Assembly (NCBI RefSeq): GCF_023078275.1
Contig: NC_062977.1
Location: forward strand, 8,267,118-8,331,117
Origin: Leguminivora glycinivorella
Lineage: Eukaryota; Arthropoda; Insecta; Lepidoptera; Tortricidae
Length of the DNA stretch: 64,000 bases
Direction: 5' to 3'
The notes under the pieces were generated by a model that searched no databases, had not been told where the DNA came from, and saw nothing but the letters and a program-made list of their open reading frames with translations. Each line of letters starts with the position of its first letter. Position 1 is the stretch's first letter. Both the position numbers and the translations under genes were made by a program. This document shows, in pieces, positions 12,050 to 22,914 of this stretch.

Positions 12050-12696
12050 TCTTCTATTTAAGTAATCTATGATACCACTAAGATCAGACTATATGCCTAA
12101 AGTTGCTGGATTCAAGTCTTAAGCAAGCTACTTGCTTACAAATTCTTTTCGTAGCCTCATTTATTTCAGGTACGTTAACCACATGATATACTTTTGCTGT
12201 CAGCACGTAAAGGTTTGTTTATGACACCTGTTCACCGCATTTATTCTCGTCATGTCGCGATGTAAGAATAGCGTTCGCGGTAACTTTCTCAAGCCAAAGA
12301 AACAGTTAACCTTTTGTCGAGTTCAATGTCACTTCATCACCAGTATGGTGCTCTATTCTTCCTCGTTCAGGAATCTAAGGTCGCAAGAAAGTAAACACAG
12401 TCGTGTCTGTCACGCTCTCATGGTCACAGTAATAGGAAAACTCACATTTCAGACAGATAAAGTCTAGTTAAAAAATTAAATGCGTCATAATACATCATTA
12501 TGTCATCACGGAATGCTGTTGTAATTATAGTGCCGGGCTATGCAAACGACGGAGTTGTTGTGTCCTAAGATAATGCCGTGTAAAAAGTGCATACCTTATG
12601 TGCACTTCGCGTACAATGCTCCTTTATCTTCACGAAGAATTCAAAGATAATAATACGTTTACAAAGTATGTACAATTATTTCTTGTTAATTATTAG

Positions 12697-13151
12697 CAGG
12701 GAGCGTACTTTTCATGCCGATGACATTAATCTGACGTCACGCTCCGTATAGGGTGATCCCAAATAGTTTTATTGTAAATTATTAATCATTAGTCGTCAAT
12801 CATTTTAATCGTGTACAAATTACTTCAAATACAGTAGTCCATTTACATGTGGCATAAATAATACCTACTTGAAATGTGAAACGTGAATAAAATTATTTGA
12901 TTTGTTTTTATACATAAATTTAATTAAATAGTATTTATTAACAACACATTACAATAAATACGTAGAAAAGAGAATTTCCCTCTAACGTAAAGCACACCAT
13001 CCTTCTTGCATTCATTAACCATGCAAAGAAATTCATAACTTAAAATGATTGATGACTAATGATTAATAATTTACAATAAAACAATTTGTGATCATCCTAT
13101 ATGGAGCGTGACGTCAAATTGATGTCATCGGCACGAAAAGTACGCTCCCTG
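12697..13151. mobile_element. hAT-type MITE with 8-bp target duplication
   Basis: The left end CAGGGAGCGTACTTTTC is matched by its complement at the right end, and the arms stay complementary for about 110 bp. The unit is flanked on both sides by the identical octamer ATTATTAG (12689-12696 and 13152-13159). An 8-bp duplication plus CAGGG termini is the hAT signature. There is no transposase inside, so it is non-autonomous. Confidence 0.9.
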
Positions 13152-13539
13152 ATTATTAGGCAGGTATCATCTTAATGGAGCACATGGCCAGGGTACGTAT
13201 ACGTAGCCGAATGGCACAAACGCTCACGAAACGGAATGCTCGTAGATATCTATCTCTATCGCTCTTGCGTATTGGCGCGACAGAGCCAGACTACCTTTCG
13301 CGGCGTTTCGTTTTCGTTTCGAGTCTTCCATCCGGCTACGGCACCTGATCATTACTACACTAGACTCCAAAAAGTTAATAGTACCTACAAGTGCTATAAA
13401 GATGAATTGCATGCAATTTTATAAGCGTAATCTCATAAAAATGCCGCGATAGCCGACCCGTTCTCTTTGTATAGAGCAGAAAAGACGTTTTCGAGAACAA
13501 TTTAAAAATAAATTATTACTAATTTTCGGTTGTCTATTG

Positions 13540-14372
13540 TTTGCCCGACAGTCATTTAACATAATATTCATATGCCCGAATCTAACTTGCCTGAATTTCA
13601 TTTGCCCGAATGATTTGTTTACCATAAAAATTGTATGACATACTGGTTGTTTATCCGAACATTACCTTCCATAATCATACAATGCCATACTATTTGTTAG
13701 CCATATTATTAAGTGCAATAATATGGTTTAATATAATATTCAAACGCCATAAGCAATTATTGCCATATTAATTGTTGCCCATATTATTACCTAACCTACT
13801 TTCTGATAGCAGTTTCATTTTCCAGGGGGTCACAGTTCTAACCTAACCTAACCTACTTTTCAAGCAGTTTCATTTTTCAGGGGGTCATAGTTCTAACCTA
13901 ACCTACTTTCTGATAGCAGTTTCATTTTCCTGGGGTCACAGTTCTAACCTAACCTAACCTACTTTCTGATAGCAGTTTTATTTTCCAAGGGGTCACAGTT
14001 CTAACCTAACCTAACCTACTTTCTGATAGCAGTTTCATTCTCTAGTGCTTCTAGTAGTGTCGTCTCTGTGATAGTTACGCATTTATGATTCATATTGATG
14101 ATTCTGCCAAATCACATTATGGAAATTGACTTTTCTGGTCGCTAATTTGGATGACAAATGATGGTATGGAATGTGGTAATTACTGATTTCGATGATTCTG
14201 ACAAATGACATTATGGAAACTGACTTTATGGGAAACAAAGTTTCTGGCACTTGATTAATATAGTAAACAGTGATTATGGCATAAGATTTTATGAGAAACA
14301 ATATTATGATTGTTGAATATGGTGGCAAATAAAATTATGGCAAATGAAATTCTGGCAAATGGGGGTATCCCC
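13540..14372. repeat. Self-similar foldback island with CCTAA minisatellite
   Basis: The left side has degenerate repeats of TTTGCCCGAA / TTGCCATA type and the right side their rough complements (ATTATGGCAAATGAAATTCT), so the whole region can fold back. The centre (about 13790-14040) is a minisatellite of about 62 bp built on ACCTACTTTCTGATAGCAGT and GGGGTCACAGTTC, each unit separated by two or three CCTAA pentamers. No coding signal. Confidence 0.75.
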
Positions 14373-14404
14373 TAATTTTCATACTTATTTACTATATCGA
14401 GGGG

Positions 14405-14527
14405 TTACTGGTGAAACCCGATAAATCGAGATAATTTGTCCTTGAAATATCAACATTGTGGAAATTACACATACCTAGTTCGAATTTCAAAAACCAGTTT
14501 GCTCAACTTATCGGGTTTCACCAGTAA
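14405..14527. mobile_element. Small palindromic MITE
   Basis: TTACTGGTGAAACCCGATAA at the left is mirrored by its complement at 14508-14527, enclosing about 85 bp. No coding capacity. Confidence 0.7.
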
Positions 14528-14529
14528 AT

Positions 14530-17340
14530 ATGTATTACTTTTGTCTTTTCATTGGGAGAAAAAGATAAGAGTATTTTCCAAAGTAGTGACGACATTCGAT
14601 CAGGATCCTTATCATAAGACAACGTAAAAATTAAATAACACAATATAATAAAGAAAGTAATAAAGTTTCTAATGGGGTGGCAGTTGACACTTAAAACGGT
14701 GACTCATCAAACAGGATTTTTTATATTTCAAACATCATTGTCGATCAAGTTTCTTTTATCTAATTCGAATCGCTAACTGTGGATAAAATGACCATTTAGC
14801 GTCGCCGACATACCAATACATGTTGACTCCCAAGTGTTAATAAATGTTAATATCTAGCCTATTGTAGACGAGTACAGTAATGGGTAATTTAATCACAAAA
14901 TGCACTTATGGATTCAAGCTGATCACGCGCACGTTGTATCTGAATTTTCCCACATAAATCATACAGAATTCTAAATTATACGCTATTTTCACGAACTGGC
15001 ACGGCCCATTCTGAGATACCTTATGATATGAGTGGTTGAGTTGAGTAGGTACCTTTCTACCTATGTACCTACTGCTTGTAGTTATCAGGAAATTGATGTA
15101 AGATCTTCGTGGGATTTACAAGTTGATTTGGCCAGACATTGATGCTCTGAGAAGAAAATTATACGTGAAATTATACGATTTACACAATAGTCGAATATCT
15201 TGTGTGTTGCACGATGCGACAGACAAAGCATGCGACTATTACAAAACACAAAATCATTTATTCAGCAAACAGGCCATAGAGGCACTTTTACACGTTATCA
15301 TTTCAGAATATTAATTAAAATTCAATACATAAATTAATATTTATTATATAATTGATATTAAACGTATGAAAACCGATTGCCGCTGATATATATCTCACGA
15401 TACAACACAACAGACAAATGCTTTACCTACCCTAAAATGTTTATAGGTATGTTTTACATATTGTATGTACGGAGTTATAACTAACTGCATCGAACCTAAG
15501 GAAAATGTACTGAGGAGACGCTTTTTGAATTACACTCAGGTGGCGTGGCGCGGACGCTCTTTGCGCGCCCCGAGACACGCGACGCATAAGTGGGAACGCT
15601 GCCTAAGGAATTCATGTCCATAATAAATTCAGGTCAGTGTGCTAGACAAGGAAAATACGACTGCAACTTCCCACCGGAATTAATAATTACCGATTCGTTA
15701 TCGATTTTCTTCGAGTAAGTACTCAAATGTACAAATATGACACTGTGTCATATATTTGTACAGGTGAACGTCAACTGTCTTGAGTAAAAACTGTTTTGAC
15801 TGTTTAAGTTCACGAAACGGGACTCATGAATTATGGATACATTGGATCCTTCCTTTCTGAATAATTTAGCGTTTTCGGTGCTGATACAAGTTACTCAGTA
15901 GGTAGATACATTGCCTATTGATCACTAGTAAAGTACCTTAATATTAAGGTAAGTTAATTTTTGCTCAAGAAAAATTTTCACCAGCATATTTTCAAGAGCC
16001 TTTAAAATTTTAATTTAGTAGGCGCATCCAGATTTTAAAGCATGATATTGATTTGGTGTTCGCAGTAATTACGTCTCTTTTGATATGAAAATATGAGATG
16101 TGAGAGGAATTATATTGAATCAAAGTCATATTTTTAAATTCTGGGTAGGTACGCTTTAAATTCGTCGATCGATACAGAGGGGTGAACATGTTTAATAGGA
16201 TCTCCCCCAACAGCCTTACCAGAAGATCGTATTTATGAGTAGTTTGTATTTAGGGTATAATATAAATTTTACTAGGACTTTTCAATAGCTAGTTTCCGTG
16301 GGTGACGAGAACTGCCTACCTAATAATTTCACAAGGTTAATAAGATGATTTTGCAAATGTATGAGGAGGCGTACCTACATCAAAGGATATCCTTATATGC
16401 GAAGACAACCCATTGTAACTGACAGACTCATTTAACAATTTACAGCTATGACAACATATTTTAAATGATAATTTGGAATTCGAGCAGCATCGGTCTAATT
16501 CTTGTTTTTGACAGCTTGTGAAGTTGTGACATTAGAATTCTTGGAAGACTTTATTCTAGTTAATTTACATTTTTTGATTAAATTCGCCAACAAAATAAAA
16601 CGTCGGAATGTAATTAAAACAAGTAAAGTTTACCTCCCATTATGTAGGTAGAGAGGTACTTACTTCTACTTATGTACTTGTAATTAATGGGTACTTGAGT
16701 TATTGCCAAGTTGCATAAAAAAGGGCCAAAAATACGCATTGGATAGTGAGACAGCTTAAAAATAACTTGTCAAGGAGAACAAGCAAAGACGGTTTCCGAG
16801 TAATGCCCTTTAAACGGGTAAATATTCAAAATGGCACAGCTTACACCTTGTAAGTGCAGTCAACATGAACTAAAGTATGTTTTATATACTTATATGGATA
16901 CCTCATACCCTAGTAGCTGTCTCGTATAACTGCCGTATTCGAACAAGATTTCTAAGATATGAGTAAGACGTCACTTACGTTACTGACAAAATATCAAAAA
17001 TCATTTCTCAGTGTAAAAAAGTAACGTTTATTCACAAAACATAAACCCAGTTCTTGACACCGACATATCTAATGCATATCGTATTAACATCTTATATTTA
17101 AAATATATCAAAGTTCGAATCGGGCTGTTAAGTGTTGATGTCTCGCGACTACCTACCGGGATAATGTGTTCTAGGATGTCTTAGTATTTATTTTTTTAAA
17201 TTAAATACCAACATAAATATCTTTTTATAACCCAACCTGAATAATAAAACAATGACGTCTGTTAGTAGGTTTATTTACCTGTAAATAATAATGAGACTTC
17301 TCAGGATATCTAGTCTTTATTAAATTTTACACCTAAAAAC
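14530..17340. other. Intergenic, no gene seen
   Basis: AT-rich with scattered short open stretches (15123-15314 +, 16010-16210 -) that lack motifs. A small hairpin based on TGTACAAATATGACAC lies at about 15728-15762. Confidence 0.4.
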
Positions 17341-17343
17341 TAA
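17341..17343. repeat. Target-site duplication TAA (left)
   Basis: TAA immediately before the left terminus of the Harbinger element. An identical TAA follows the right terminus at 22599-22601. Confidence 0.9.
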
Positions 17344-17525
17344 GGGCCACTTGCACCAACTAGGGTTAAGCCAACTAACACCGGGTTAACCGCTAACACG
17401 GGGTTAAACTAATAATTTGTGTTGCACCATTAAAGTTTAGGGTTTAACTCTGGGTTAAATTGTTAAATATTTAACCCGCCGACGACGCAGGGTTAAATCG
17501 CTAACTCTGGGTTAGTACTAGTAAA

Positions 17526-19098
17526 ATGGCGCACAATTTGGAAATTTCTTTGACGTGTTGTCGGAGAGAACAAATAAATATGATCAACGACTTATTATTA
17601 TTTTCTGACGACGATGAAGAAATCATAGAATACATCAGCACGGATTTTTACGACCGAAGAATCGCAGAACGTACCGATTACTTTAATACACATAGAGATA
17701 AAGAGTTTCACAGAAGGTTTCGATTAGAAAAACACAGTGTCGCATTTTTATTGAATAAAATCAAACACAGATTGCAATACGTAAATCCCAATATCAGGTA
17801 AGTAAAGACGTTTTCACCACACCAACTGGTAAAGGCTTACTTTGCTGATTTCATTTAGTTTGATGTTTTAGGTATAGTCAGTATTTTGTTCGTGTTGGTG
17901 TGGTGAGAAATTTTGTGTTTCTCTACTACCTATATTTTGTGTTTCGCCTGCTCGGGTATCAATATTGGCACGTTCGGTTAAACAACAATTTTGGCCCCTT
18001 GTAAAACAAATAACTATTGTTTTCTGGAACCTACCATATTGAATATAAGTACCTACTCGTATGTTTGTTATGAGTAGGTAAAATACAAACCTACTATTTT
18101 ATTTTCAGTGAAGCCTTGTCACCTATGAATCAATTACTATGCACACTACGATATTTTGCCACTGGAAGTCAACTTGTGACTTGCGGAGATTTCATTGGTG
18201 TGCACGAATCGACCGCATGTAGAACAATTCATAAAGTAACAGATGCCATAGCCCGGTTGTACCCAGAATTCATAGTTATGCCTCGCACAGAAGAAGAGCT
18301 AAGACAAGCTGCAATGAAATTTTATCAAATTGCTCGGTTTCCACGTGCTATTGGAGCTGTAGACTGCACTCATGTACGAACGAAATCTCCAGGTATTTAC
18401 CTCTATTCTCTACTTCAATCGCCCATATAAAAGTTTAGACATTACATATATTATGATGGACAGGTACTTAAAACCAGAGTTGAAATTTGTTATTAATTAT
18501 TTTAGGAGGAGAAACTGCAGAGATATATCGGAACAGGAAGGGTTACTTTTCAATGAACACCCAAGCCATCTGTTCTGCTGATCTACTGTTTACCGATGTT
18601 GTTGCACGCTGGCATGGGTCTGCACACGATTCTCACATTTGGGATAATAGTAATCAACGCAGACATTTTCTTCAAGGAACATATGGAAATTACTGTCTGC
18701 TTGGTGATTCGGGATATGCACAAACGCCATTTATGATGACACCTCTCGGAAATGTGACATCTCCTAGTCAATCTCTATATAACGAGTCACAGATCAGAAC
18801 TAGGAATGTTATCGAGCGTACCTTTGGTATTTGGAAGCGAAGATTTCCTATTGTTAGCAGAGGTATTCAAGTCCATTTAAGCAGAGTACCGGGAATAATC
18901 ATCGCTACATGTGTGTTGCATAATATTGCTCGTCTGCAAAATGATCTTGAACCACCTGTTGACCCAGAATATCCTCCAATATTGGACAATACATCAGATG
19001 AGATTGCAGTGGTGCCTAACAATAGATCGGGTGTAAATACAGCAGGACAGAACGCTCGTCAGGTACTGATTGAGCAACATTTTGGGAGATTAGCTTAA
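17526..19098 (+). CDS. Harbinger transposase (HARBI1-like, DDE)
   Basis: Three exons, 17526-17797, 18109-18392 and 18506-19098, join in frame to 382 residues and a TAA stop. Donors GTAAGT and GTATTT and acceptors TTTCAG and TTTTAG fit. This is the cut-and-paste DDE nuclease of PIF/Harbinger elements. Residues about 95-185 contain the LRYFATGS and TACRTIHKV helix-turn-helix-like stretch and then GAVDCTHV. Later come GYFSMNTQ, WHGSAHDSHIW, LLGDSGY, FMMTPL and NVIERTFG. Candidate catalytic acids are D176 (VDCTH), D227 (SAHDS) or D253 (LGDSGY), and E289 (VIERTF). The CVLHNI motif near the C-terminus is also typical. Length and motifs are those of a full family member, with no stop or frameshift. 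An AATAAA lies at 19273. Whether it is expressed cannot be told. Confidence 0.92.
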
Positions 19099-19272
19099 TC
19101 AAGTTAAAGTTATTAAATAACGGTCTATCGTTGCAATTATAATAAGGCCTTATGTAAGAACTTTCAGGGTGTAATTTCGATTTTCGATGCGCTTATTAAA
19201 TCTAACATTCAATGGTAGATTTGGTAAGCTCATAGAGTATTACATTACAACGAGTAGTACTTGGAACATTCA

Positions 19273-19278
19273 AATAAA
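19273..19278 (+). promoter_or_regulatory. Polyadenylation signal (transposase)
   Basis: AATAAA 175 bp after the transposase stop. The complement TTTATT at 19307-19312 could serve the convergent accessory gene, so the two transcripts would end almost face to face. Confidence 0.5.
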
Positions 19279-19949
19279 ACAAATGTCAATCAAAACAAAT
19301 ATTTTTTTTATTTCAATAATAATTTGAAATGACCTTCCCGAGCGGGGTTCAATGTCTCTATAGTTCGAGTTCCCACACGTTGGGGCGATACACGGCTATG
19401 CGCGCCAACCTGACGTCAGAACGGCGTGCGGCTTTATAGCAATTGACAAAGTGGGACGTTTTCCCGTGCACAGTCACATATAGATCATATAGGTATGAAA
19501 GTTGGACGATTAGAGATTAATATTGCCTCATTTTTTCATTAAATACATATCTCCTCTTCATTTCCTCCATCTCCATTTCTCTAAGTTTATCATTATGTAA
19601 GTATTTTTTTTTTGCATCTTCTGCCTCCATTTCTCTCAATGTCTGGTTATGTTCTGCTTGTTTTTGTTGCTCATCTAATTGACTCCTAACCAACTCCTTT
19701 TGCAGCTCCAGTAACTCAACTTTTTCTGCAGCAAGTAGTTTAAATTTGTCAGCTACAGTCTGTTTATTTTGAGCATCTGGTTTCCGTTTTCCTGAAATAA
19801 ATAAATATATACTATAGGACAAATAAATTAGGTAGCCTCACCTCCGGATCCATTAAGATTGACTAAGCTGGCCAGCTGGAGGTGATTCAATTAACGGCCT
19901 TATTATTTTTAATTAAAATTTTGATAATATTACTACTTTCATAAAGATA

Positions 19950-20300
19950 GGGTAATTCGCCAGTAACTGGCCACCTATTAATAACTAGCCACCTTTAGGT
20001 ACGTCGCAAAAATGAATTCTGTTTATAAGTGAATAGAACTCATTTTAGTAAGAGGCGGCCAGTTATTGAAAGGGTGGCTAGTAGGCAAATCTAGTAACTG
20101 GCCATTTTTTGCTTATACTAAATTGAGTTCTCTTCATCTTTAAATAGGATTCATTTTAGTATTAAGCGGCCAGTAACTAAAATGTGGCTAGTTATTGGGT
20201 TTTTACTTAATATATACTAAAATGAACTTTGTTAACATATAAATAGAAATCATTTTTAGTGGCCAGTTACTAAAATTGGCCAGTTACTGAAGATTTACCC
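19950..20300. mobile_element. MITE nested in Harbinger intron (TA-flanked)
   Basis: The ends GGGTAA...TTACCC are flanked by TA on both sides. Inverted arms carry CAGTAACTGGCC. Internally there are several further copies of the GGCCAGTTACTAA / GTGGCTAGTTATT word. A TA duplication suggests Tc1/mariner mobilisation. Confidence 0.7.
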
Positions 20301-20392
20301 TACATTTGATTTCCTACAATCACATTAACTCTACTACTAGAGTACTAACTTTAGTGCCTATATATTATATTATAAAGACAAACAATACTCAC

Positions 20393-20512
20393 GAGTCAAT
20401 AAATGGTGTGGCTTTTTCTTCAAATTCGCTCTGTCATTAGTAAAATATGTCTCATCCTGGCAATCAACTTGATCTGGATTCTCTTGAATAACCGGATCAG
20501 TTATTGTAGAAG
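20393..20512 (-). pseudogene. Accessory-gene exon 4b (duplicate)
   Basis: A 120-nt exon encoding STITDPVIQENPDQ ... DCQDETYFTNDRANLKKK, bounded by TTTCAG and GTGAGT. It is homologous to exon 4a at 20649-20768. Phase allows splicing from exon 3 or from 4a, and on to the last exon. Confidence 0.75.
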
Positions 20513-20648
20513 CTGAAATACATATTAATATTTTAATGTTGTTTGAAATACTATCTAAAAATGAAAAATTAGTAATTTGCAAGCTAACCAATTCTAAATT
20601 AAATTCAAGATACTAACCACAATAATATTAGAGAAAAACAATACTCAC

Positions 20649-20768
20649 AAGTCAATAAATTGTGTGTTTTTTTCTTAGTATTTGTTTTGTCATTAGCAAA
20701 ATATGTCTCGTTCTGGCAATCATAATTATCTTCAGTTTCTTGCATATAGGAATCCAATAATGTAGAAT
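20649..20768 (-). pseudogene. Accessory-gene exon 4a (duplicate)
   Basis: Exactly 120 nt, encoding STLLDSYMQETEDN ... DCQNETYFANDKTNTKKK with the same splice phases as 4b. Joining 4a straight to the terminal exon would create TGA at the junction, whereas 4a-4b-terminal stays open. If used, it must therefore be included together with 4b. Confidence 0.75.
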
Positions 20769-20879
20769 CTGAAATATTAGTATTGAAATGTTGTTTGAAA
20801 TACCATCAACAATTCAAACCAAATAATTAAAATTAATGGATTTGATTTGTATGTTTTATGTATAGAGTCAGATGCAGAC

Positions 20880-21110
20880 ATGGTAAGACTGGGCCGGAAG
20901 GATCCGGTTGCTTTCCATGGGCCTGGCTTGTGGGGCTTGCATAAAAACGCCACAAGCCAGGTGGGGATCTACACAAGTTGAGGCCCAGCTGGCAAACACA
21001 ACCTCATCTATACTTGTAAGGACAGTTTTGCTCCAGGTAGCACAAAACCGAGGCGAGTGGCAAAGATTGGAGGAGGCTTACACCCAAAGAGTAGAGAAAG
21101 GCTAAGAAGA
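20880..21110 (+). pseudogene. LINE C-terminal fragment in Harbinger intron
   Basis: The plus strand gives NRGEWQRLEEAYTQRVEKG before a stop, resembling the last residues (DR.EWR.LEEAY.Q) of insect LINE polyproteins, with frameshifted RT tail sequence upstream. It lies opposite to the accessory gene, within its intron 3. Confidence 0.5.
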
Positions 21111-22598
21111 GAAGAAAGAGAGAAGTAAAATTTTACCTGATCTCATGTTCTGAAGTTCTATTGGTGGTACATTTTGGGTTGCCATAAGACTGCGGTCTCC
21201 GTCATAAATTGTGTAAACACCGGTTCAGCAAGGTCCATTACCGGTCCAGCAAGGACTTCTGACTTTTTCCAAAACTGGATCATTTTCAATGTTAGGTGGT
21301 GGCCCACCTCCTATTAAATAATCACACATTAATAATGATAATAAAATATTTGTAATTGGTCATTTATTGAGAGACAATTTATTGTAAGCCCTTTCATTCT
21401 GTGTTGTTCAATATGTATCCAAATAATAATATTAATAGACTTAAAAGAAATAAAGAGATTAATAATAAAATAGTTTTCAAGGCCGCTTGTGATGAAATGA
21501 GCTGTGACATCATTAGTACCTACTCCAGAAATGAAAGTCAGTGAGGCTCCTTTTTTCTGACTTGATTCCACAACATACCTACCTGTACCCATAATATTTC
21601 TTTTCAAATTTGTATCACTTTTTCTTGCTTCTTTCTTTAATGCTGCGAACACGAAGTTTCGCTAGCACCTGTATTTGCAGCAACTTTGCCCCAGTCACTA
21701 CCATACTCTTCAAGGTTTAGCACCAAAGTGGCGCTATCCACTGTAAACAAAAAAAAAACCGTTTTAAATAGGCAATACAATATTACAACTCTAAATTTAA
21801 TGCATCGTGATGCGACCCATTTTAAGTTGTTTAGCAACCGCGATAATAGGTAGTAGTAAGAGCTCACATAGTTAAATTTAGAGTTCATACCTGGAATACC
21901 CATCTTCTTGTCAGAGGCAGTCTTTTTTGCCTTTTTCTTCAGGTTTTTATACGTTTGCTGAAGGCTTTCTAACGTTCGACTAGAACCGGTCGTGGAAGAA
22001 TTGTATTCCCTCATGACCTCTTGCCAAGCCTTTTGTTTAAGAAGGAGTTGTGCTCCGTCCGTTTTCTTATTTTCAATTACTTGTTTATGTTTTTCCACCG
22101 TACTACACAAAAGTAGAAAATCACTTTTTGTGAAGTTCGGAGCACGCACACGTGGCTTTTTATCGTTGTCCATTTTACGCTCTTCTTTCAAGACACAAAC
22201 TGTGAAAACAGGCAGGAGTGCAACCGTTCGTCATCAGAGCTGATAAAAACAGTAAACAGTACACAGCGGCATCTCATGACACAAATATAATACGCCTAGA
22301 CGAAATATCATGCCGTGTTGCTTTAAAGAAAGATAGTATTACGCCCCATGTTGTGGCGTAAAAGAGATAGACATACATTTCCATTCATCATTCGTTCTTT
22401 AATATTTGGCTGGTTTATAGAACGGATTGAAAAAGTAATAATGTTGCCTGCTTAAAATAAAAAACTGTCGGGTTAGCTAACCCTAAGTTAGTTTTCAATG
22501 GTGCAACAAAAGATCGGGGTTAAAATTTTAACGAGTTAACCCCGGGTTTATTAACCCACTATTTATTTAGTTAACCCCTTGTTCCGTGCAAGTGGCCC

Positions 22599-22601
22599 TA
22601 A
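22599..22601. repeat. Target-site duplication TAA (right)
   Basis: TAA directly after the right terminus GTGCAAGTGGCCC of the Harbinger element, matching 17341-17343. Confidence 0.9.
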
Positions 22602-22778
22602 GTACACTAATAGACTAAAACGCACCGAAGTCATTCATCTGTGCTACATCAAAAATGTACTTAATTTATGTATGTAATGTGCTTGTGCTTTTATGTGCGC
22701 ATAAAAGTGGTATTGTTTGTTCCATAAATGTGACAATAATTCGTTTAAAAAATATAATGATTTTCTGTTTGTTTCCAG

Positions 22779-22914
22779 GGCGCCCGAGGTGCACTGTTGG
22801 GTGCGCAGTGTCACTCCAACTCCGAATGCGCGGTGCGAAACGCGCACTGCACAAACGGACTCTGCGCTTGCGACCCGTACTTCGCTAAAGTCGACAACTC
22901 CACGTGTCTTGAGT
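22779..22914 (+). CDS. Exon: EB-like module 1
   Basis: Acceptor TTTCCAG, donor GTAAGT. Reads in phase 0 as GARGALLGAQCHSNSEC ... CTNGLCACDPYF, with six cysteines in EB spacing. This is the first exon I can recognise. It begins in phase 0, so at least one upstream coding exon is expected. It lies only 180 bp right of the Harbinger element. Confidence 0.8.

Larger units (their letters stand above)
19517..22173 (-). pseudogene. Harbinger accessory Myb/SANT-like protein, broken
   Basis: Exons on the minus strand: 22173-21891, 21740-21583, 21310-21137, 20768-20649, 20512-20393, 19791-19517. The first encodes a Myb/SANT-like DNA-binding domain of the zeste/FSBP type (RAPNFTKSDFLLLC ... KQKAWQEVMREYN ... 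LQQTYKNLKKKAKK). The last encodes a coiled coil rich in Glu/Lys/Gln (LRSQ/LREMEAED/LREMEMEE repeats) ending NEKMRQY. In PIF/Harbinger elements this protein helps the transposase enter the nucleus and bind subterminal DNA. Two lesions are visible. A one-base loss near 21656-21662 breaks the frame between NTGASE and FVFAALKKE. A TGA at 21225-21227 lies in exon 3, where a nearby tandem repeat has TGG. An upstream ATG at 22191 is also in frame. Confidence 0.8.
17344..22598 (+). mobile_element. PIF/Harbinger DNA transposon, full length (5255 bp)
   Basis: Termini GGGCCACTTGCAC and its exact complement at 22586-22598, flanked by TAA target duplications, fit PIF/Harbinger. Imperfect inverted similarity continues about 120 bp inward (TGTTGCACCATT on both sides). 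Subterminal regions on both ends are crowded with GGGTTAA/TTAACCC words, probable transposase or accessory-protein binding sites. Inside are a plus-strand DDE transposase and a convergent minus-strand Myb/SANT-like gene, the two-gene layout typical of this superfamily. A Tc1/mariner-type MITE and a LINE fragment have inserted into its introns, so it is not very recent. Confidence 0.93.
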
